The translations under genes were made by a program, and so were the position numbers. A stretch of 64,000 bases of DNA from Megamerina dolium (Eukaryota > Arthropoda > Insecta > Diptera > Megamerinidae): the NCBI GenBank assembly GCA_963854835.1, contig OY978530.1:25635637-25699636 (forward strand), given 5' to 3'. Under the pieces are notes generated by a model. It did not search any database. It saw only the letters and a list, made by a program, of their open reading frames with translations, and was not told the origin of the DNA. How positions within the stretch are numbered: position 1 is the stretch's first letter; each line of letters starts with the position of its first letter. Below, piece after piece: positions 57,152 to 64,000 of this stretch.

Positions 57152-57225
57152 GTGATCAATGGGTAATATAATAAAACTTTGGGCTCAACCGGAGGTACTC
57201 GGAAGTAACAAAAAATAATTAAAAA
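57152..57225 (-). repeat. Inverted repeat flanking gene J, right arm
   Basis: Reverse complement of the left arm: GGGCTCAACCGGAGGTACTC lies at 57181-57200. The two arms are about 2.2 kb apart and enclose the J coding region. Confidence 0.75.
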
Positions 57226-57236
57226 TATGCATAAGT

Positions 57237-57270
57237 TTTGTTATCCCCAACCTCAATTGGGGATAACAAA
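57237..57270. repeat. Perfect 14-bp hairpin
   Basis: Arms TTTGTTATCCCCAA and TTGGGGATAACAAA around CCTCAA. The arm core GGATAACAAAT also occurs at 57140-57150, so the 57139-57247 stretch is itself bounded by inverted copies of it. Confidence 0.85.
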
Positions 57271-57342
57271 TATTTTTCAATGCGAAAACTTTTGGATTGG
57301 ATTTTTTTTAATTTTTCCATACAACGCTATGGCCAGTCTAAT

Positions 57343-57896
<554 letters not shown>

Positions 57897-57934
57897 CTGC
57901 CCTCCTCTTAACCTTGTTCGTCCCGAACAAGTTT

Positions 57935-58270
57935 TTATACTTCCCCTGGATATGGCGCAAGTCGCTCTAAGTGCACTACTTTAAACTTTGCTCTTTTATT
58001 CCAGGCACGTTGAATACGATACACTACGTCATTTATCTTTGCTATAATCTCATATGGTCCTTCCCAATGAGTCTGTAGTTTAGGGGACAGGCCTTTCTTT
58101 CGTTGTGGATTATGAAGCATTACAAGCTCTCCTTCATAGAACCCTTTTGAATTCGCTTTCAAGTCATACCTGGCCTTCATCTTATCGCTTATCATCTGCG
58201 ACCGCTCTCTGATGAACTGATGTACTTCATCCAACTGTTCCCGCTTTTCGCTAGTATAATTACCTTCGGT
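57935..58270 (-). pseudogene. G2 integrase C-terminal end, separated by A4
   Basis: Reads NYTSEKREQLDEVHQFIRER, MKARYDLKANSKGFYEGELV, NPQRKKGLSPKLQTHWEGPY, then INDVVYRIQ and KFKVVHLERLAPYPGEV. The WEGPYEII motif is the GPY/F type chromatin-linked end found in many Gypsy integrases. It is the continuation of the pol frame at 60753; the A4 target duplication makes TEGN appear on both sides. It is cut off from its own start. Confidence 0.92.
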
Positions 58271-60587
58271 CCCCCAAGATACAGTATTACCGAACAGCAA
58301 TATGAAGAATTTTTCTCAACTCTTGGTAGCAAATTCTTGGTTGCTGGCGATTTCAACGCCAAACACACTCACTGGGGCTCCCGATTAATAACTCCAAAAG
58401 GCAAAAGACTATGTTCAATCATCACTAACCACGGCTACGATGTTATTTCAAATGGTCAACCGACATATTGGCCGACGGACAAGAGGAAAATACCCGATCT
58501 CATAGACTTTGGAGTCGCCAAAGGTTTGCAGATGGAAAATATCTCCACAGAGTGTAATTATGATCTATCATCTGACCACTCACCCACGGTAATATCTATA
58601 AAATCACCAAGCCCCCAAAGCAATTGCGTTAGAAAGAAAATAGACTGGTTAAAATTCAAGAAATATATAAATTCCCATCTTCCTCTGAGTACTGTATTAA
58701 GAAATGGACACGATGTAGACTCAGCACTCGAAAAATTCAACCAGCTGCTCTCATTAGCTCTCAGCTCAGCCACCTGCACAAAAGTATGCAAGCAATCAAA
58801 CTATAGCCCATACACACCAGCCGATATTGAATTGCTAGTAAGACAGAAAAGAAGACTCCGAAGACAATGGCAAGAATTCAGATCACCGAATCTGAAAACA
58901 CAGCTACAGCACTGCACTCGAAAGTTAAAGCAAGCCTTAAAAAATAAAAACAACAAAGAGTTAGAAGAGCACATAGCGAAATTAACACCTGGTGAAGCGT
59001 CAGACTACTCTTTGTGGAAATCAGCAAAAAAATCAAATCGGCCAATTCTCACTGATTCCCCCATCCGTTTGAGTGACGGTAATTGGGCTAGAAGCAACTG
59101 TGAGAAGGGTTTGGCTTTTGCAAACCACCTAAAAAGTGTGTTTACACCCAATCCACCCTCTTCACAGTCCTCATTACCAATATTATCTTCTCAACCTTGC
59201 TCAATAACGCTCAAAATTAAAAAAAAGGACATATTCAAAGCAATTTATAAAGATTTAAACCCAAAAAAATCACCTGGTCCAGATAAAATTACCGGTAAAA
59301 TGATAAAAGAGCTACCTCCGGCTTCAGTAATTCATCTGATGCACATTTTCAATGCTATCCTTCGTATTAAACACTATCCCAAATGCTGGAAAACTTCAAA
59401 AATTATTATGTTAGCAAAACCAGGAAAAGACCCTACAAAAGTTGCATCGTACAGACCTATCAGCCTCCTGCCTCTACTTTCTAAAGTATTCGAAAAGCTA
59501 CTTGTCATGAATATAACTCCATTTATTAATCTCAACCAACTGATTCCTCAACATCAGTTTGGATTTAGAAAACAGCACGGCACAATAGAACAAGTCCACC
59601 GCATTGTAACTCTGATAAGGAACACTTTTGAAGAAAAAAAGTATTGCTCAGCTGTCTTTCTTGATATCACTCAAGCTTTCGATAAAGTATGGCACGATGG
59701 CCTTATTTACAAACTCAAACTATTACTGCCTGCAAATGTCTCCTCATTGCTTAGTAGCTACCTCACGAAAAGACAATTTCTCGTACATCACAAGGATTAC
59801 ACAACAAATCCATTGGATATTCACGCTGGCGTTCCTCAAGGAAGCGTTTTGGGTCCCTTACTGTATCTCTTATACACTTCAGATATGCCCAACAATAACT
59901 ATACATTCATATCGACCTTTGCTGATGATACGGCAATATTGTGCTCTCGCTCTAACCCCATAGAAGCTACTAAACTCCTGCAGACTCATGTCGATTCTCT
60001 CGAAATCTGGCTAGCAAAATGGCGTATAAAAGTCAATGAATCAAAGAGCGTACATGTAACCTTCACGCTAAGGCTAGATACATGTCCCCCACTTAAAATT
60101 AATGGCCAATCAGTTCCACAATGTTCCTCAACAAAGTACTTGGGTATTCACCTCGACAGAAGGCTGACATGGAAAAATCACATAGAGGCAAACTCAGATC
60201 AAGCTTAAAATGAATCAGTTATGGTGGCTGTTACACAAAAGATCAAAGTTGAATCTTGAATACAAAGTGCTATTATATAAAGCAATCCTGAAACCAATCT
60301 GGACTTATGGTATTCAGTTTTGGGGCACCGCATCTCCCTCTAATATCGAAAAATTGCAGCGAATACAATCCAAGTGTCTGCGAATTATTGTAAACGCGCC
60401 TTGGTATATGAGGAACGTTAACATCCATCGAGATTTAAATGTATCCACAATTTCTGAGGAAGTTGCAATGTCCTGCAGAAGCTACATTCAAAAATTACAC
60501 AATCATCCGAATCCCCTTGCTAGGCAATTGTTGCTGAGCAAGGGGCATCGTCGATTAAAAAGAAAAGACACACTGAATATGCTGTAA
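58271..60587 (+). pseudogene. Family A ORF2 in A4, truncated and frameshifted
   Basis: Open from the truncation (about residue 110 of ORF2) to 60208, with GDFNAKHTHWGS, SDHSP, FLDITQAFDKVWHDG, GVPQGSVLGP and FADDTAIL. Five bases (AAGAA type) are missing near 60191 compared with A3, which shifts the frame; the last 125 residues continue in another frame to 60587. The first endonuclease motifs are absent. Confidence 0.93.
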
Positions 60588-60752
60588 AATTGCTACATCT
60601 CGCGACTCACCAAATTGTGATGGAACGTAGGGGATATCACATAGTTTTATTTAGTTTGTAAGATTTTAATACTTATTGTTAGTTTCTTGTATTTAAGAAA
60701 GATTCAATAAAAAAAAAATAAGCTAACAAAAAAAAAAAAAAAAAAAAATAAA
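58271..60752 (+). mobile_element. Jockey family A, copy A4 (5'-truncated)
   Basis: Starts in the endonuclease coding region and ends in AATAAA, AAGCTAAC and poly(A). A perfect 13-base target duplication AATTACCTTCGGT lies at 58258-58270 and 60753-60765. It is inserted in the opposite direction to G2, within the integrase coding sequence, and so is younger than G2. Confidence 0.97.
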
Positions 60753-63700
60753 AATTACCTTCGGTAGATCTCGTTGGTGTTACAACTCCAAATTTTAAAT
60801 CAGCTGGCAGTCTTAACTCGTTTCCAAAAATTGCCATTGCCGGTGTAGTAGCCGTCGTATCATGTTGTGCGCATCTATATGCCATGAGGAACATTGGTAT
60901 ATGTACATCCCAGTCTCTTTGGTATTTATCTACGACTTTTCTCAAATATTCCTCCAAGGTACGGTTAAATCGTTCTACCATGCCATCAGATTGTGGATGC
61001 AAAGGTGTTGTACGAGTTTTGTATATACCCAGCATACGGCATATCTCTTGGAATACAACTGATTCGAAATTTCGACCTTGGTCTGAGTGTAACTCCATCG
61101 GTACACCAAAACGAGTAACCCATTGGTTGACGAATACATCCGCAACTGTACTAGCTTCCTGATTTGGAATAGGGTATACTTCAGGCCATTTACTGAAGTA
61201 ATCTATAACCACCAGAACATACTTATTTCCTGCGTTGCTTATTGGAAATGGCCCAGCTATGTCCATAGCAATTCGCTCAAATGGAGCACCCACGGTGTAT
61301 TGGTGCATCTTACCACGACTTTTCTTAGTGGGACCTTTGGCCATTGCACATTGCTTACACTTCCGAATCCAATCAGCGACATGGTCATGACATCCAACCC
61401 AATAAAATCGTTTCCTTATTTTCTCGACGGTTTTGGTGATTCCCAAATGCCCTCCACTGGAGTCATTGTGATACTCAGCTATCACTTCATTTATTCTTGC
61501 CTTGGGTACCACTAGCAGATCATAAGTGATTTTTCCATCTTCGCTTTCCCATGTTCGGAATAAACATCCGTCTCGTAAGTGCAGGCTTTGCCACTGCGCC
61601 CAGTATGCCTTTGCTATTGGACTCTCATTAGCCATTTCTTGCCAATCTGGACGTATGCCCTGCTCCTTGTATTCCATAATCTTTACGAGATCTGGGTCGT
61701 TCTGCTGATCTTCTTGCACTCGTTCGGTGGTCCATGACTCCTCCGGCAATATATTCGTAAGTCGTATGTCGACAATGTGCTCCTTGCTTTCCACTCGAGA
61801 ACAATGTTTACATTCCATTTTGCAAGGACGACGAGATAGAGCATCCGCGTTGCCGTGATGTCCTCCTTTACGATGTTCGATGGTAAAATCATAACTCTGC
61901 AGCCTTTCAATCCAGCGCGCCAATTGTCCTTCTGGGTTTTTAAATTGCAATAACCACCTTAGCGCTGAGTGGTCAGTTCGTAGATGAAATGACTGACCGT
62001 ACAAGTATTTATGGAAATACTTTACACATTCCAGTATTGCGAGCAACTCTCTTCGTGTGACACAGTAATTTCTTTCTGGCTTCGACAGGATTTTACTGTA
62101 GTATGCTATTACTTTTTCTTGCCCATCTATGATCTGAGAGAGCACACCACCTATTCCATAGCCACTCGCATCTGTGTCCAACACAAACTTTTGACCAGGT
62201 ACTGGATACGCTAATACTGGTGCTGAACAGAGTTTTTCTTTCAGTTGTTCGAATGCTTTCTGTTGGTCTTCGCCCCATACAAATGGTTTGTTCTTTCTTG
62301 TTAACTCATGCAGACTGCTGGCGATGTTTGCAAATCCAGGAACAAATCGTCTATAGTAGGTACATAAGCCTAGGAAGCTTCTTAACTCGTGAAGATTCGA
62401 TGGAATAGGCCATTCTTGTACTGCTGCTACTTTCTCCTCGTCGGTATGTACCCCTTCTGTTGTTACTTTATGACCAAGATATTTAACTTCTTGCCTGAAG
62501 AGTGAACACTTTTTCATATTCAGTTTAAGCCCTGCTGATTGTATACGCTCAAATACTTCTTTCAACTTTTCCAGGTGGTCGTTAAAATCTTTTCCCATCA
62601 CAATAATGTCATCGAGGTACACCAAGCACGTTTTCCAGTGTAGTCCTCTGAGTACACGCTCCATCAAACGTTCGAAAGTAGCTGGCGCATTGCATAAACC
62701 AAATGGCATGACTGTAAATTGCCATAGACCATCGCCAATACTGAAAGCTGTTTTCTCTTTGTCTTCCTTACCAAGTTCCACTTGCCAGTAGCCACTTTGC
62801 AAATCAAGAGTTGAGAACCACTTCGCACTAGATAGTGTGTCCAGAGTGTCATCGATTCTTGGCAGTGGATAGCTGTCTTTTTTCGTAATATCATTTAGCT
62901 TTCTGTAATCCACACAGAATCGAGTACTTCCATCCTTCTTCTTTACCAGCACAACTGGTGAACTCCATGGACTCGCTGATGGTTCAATAACACCTTGTTT
63001 CTGCATACCGGAAATCAGCTTAATGGCTTCGTCTCTTTTGGCCAATGGAACTCGTCGTGGTGTTTGACGAATTGGTCTAGAATCACCGGTGTCAATGTGA
63101 TGCTTCACGATGGTTGTTCGTCCTCCAGTTTTTCCATTTGAAGAAAAGATTGAACTGTACTTCTCCAATAGTTGTAAAGCCTTTTCTTTTTGCTGGTTGG
63201 TAAGCACGCCTGCCCATTCTTCCATCTGTGCTTTTATTTCCACTCTGACAGTTCCTGATCTTCCACTTTTTATCGACGAACCCTTTTCGCAGTCTACTAT
63301 GGCAGTAACTTCCTGGCAATGACCAATCACCATTCCTTTCTTCACAACTGTAGATGTATTAGTTGGATTTAAAATTCGCACCGGTACTATTCCATTTTCT
63401 TTAGGTTCTACTAACGTCTTACCAAGTATGATGTTTTTATTCGTTATTTCTTTATCTGCTTCCACCAGCCACAACTTGCCTGTCCCATCATCCACATTCA
63501 TCTGTGCCCATATCACCGCTTCTGATTTTGCTGGAACTTCTTGGCGTTGACATGCCAGTACTCGTTTGATGTTTCCACTCCGCTTGTAACCGATGTTCAA
63601 TGGTAATTCGACATTTGCATAACGTAGTATCCGTTGATTTAAATCTAACGTAAATCCGTTGTCAATCATAAAATCAACACCAATTATTACGTCATCGATG

Positions 63701-63975
63701 ATGTCGGCCACAATGAATTCATGTTCCCATGTGCAATTTCCAATAGATACTCGTTTCTTTATCTTGCCCAGAATTTGTGCATCCTCACCCGTTGCTGTAC
63801 GCAATTTTATTCCCATTAAAGGCTCAAACCTCTTTACCAAATCGCTCTTGATTATAGAATGTGATGCACCAGTATCCAGGGTTAACATGAATTCCATATT
63901 GTCCAATTTTCCATCAATAGTCAAGCTGCTTGGCACACGCTGTAGTTGTGAAATGTGAATGATGGGGCAACCCAC
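60753..63975 (-). CDS. Gypsy G2 pol: protease, RT, RNase H, integrase (interrupted at the end)
   Basis: Open for more than 1070 residues from an ATG at 63975; the frame probably starts further upstream, since gag lies beyond the window. Protease: LTLDTGASHSIIKSDLV near residue 30. RT: CVDYRKLNDITKKDSYPLPR near 355, MPFGLCNAPATFERLMERVL near 430, YLDDIIVMG near 458 with catalytic Asp pair. RNase H: FVLDTDASGYGIGGVL, with RTDHSALRWLL. Integrase: HLGITKTVEKIR followed by CKQCAMAK (zinc site), then MDIAGPF, LHSDQGRNFE and GMVERFNRTLEEYL (Asp, Asp, Glu). After STEGN the frame enters the A4 tail and stops near 60679; the true C-terminus is at 57935-58270. It copies element RNA in particles and inserts the DNA. 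Otherwise intact. Confidence 0.95.
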
Positions 63976-64000
63976 TGTTGGAGTCAGTTCACGCCCCGCT
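63976..64000 (-). other. Window end inside G2 gag/pol boundary
   Basis: The sequence matches the plus-strand G1 sequence near 10363-10390 just before pol, so G2 gag and the 5' LTR should lie beyond base 64000. Confidence 0.8.

Overview
The window looks like an AT-rich, transposon-dense piece of an insect genome. A higher fly such as a tephritid is my best guess; this is inferred from the mix of Jockey, RTE, LOA/R1-like, CR1-like, Gypsy, BEL-Pao, mariner and Tigger elements, the CAA-rich spacers and the long (TA)n arrays. I see no convincing host gene. Almost everything readable is a mobile element, much of it nested inside other elements.

Layout: 1-3262 (-) is a diverged Jockey relic carrying a tRNA-derived SINE. 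4154-8640 (+) is a nearly full-length copy (A1) of a young Jockey family, called A here. 8969-13530 (+) is a decayed Gypsy element (G1). 14715-16640 (+) is an RTE relic ending in TAAG repeats. 17121-20450 (+) is an LOA/R1-type relic split by a reversed copy of family A (A2). 21085-27225 holds Jockey, RTE and LOA relics in series. 27468-29916 (+) is A3. 30137-31905 holds an LTR fragment, a 640-base (TA)n array, a SINE and an RTE fragment. 32560-38932 holds Jockey, LTR, RTE, LOA and mariner relics. 39459-43972 (-) is A5, whose ORF2 is intact (882 aa). 43973-48000 (-) is a CR1-like LINE split by a solo LTR and an RTE fragment. 48460-51195 (+) is a BEL-Pao relic split by a Tigger element and a SINE piece. 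51341-54399 is a DNA transposon (K) with about 285-base terminal inverted repeats inside (TA)n. 54562-57228 is a second unfamiliar gene/element (J) with a 416-base direct duplication. 57475-64000 (-) is a nearly intact Gypsy element (G2), interrupted in integrase by A4 and running off the window.

Family A has at least five copies here and appears recently active: A1, A3 and A4 keep perfect 12-13 base target duplications. Its two ORFs overlap as ATGA, and ORF1 is broken in both long copies at the same A-run, so the only intact machinery in the window is the A5 ORF2.

The most interesting candidates are element K (long inverted repeats, (TA)n target, a transposase-like gene apparently lacking its catalytic core, CTCF-like sites in both ends), gene J, and a tRNA-derived SINE family present in three long copies and one fragment. 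Family names come from motifs read by eye; no search was run.
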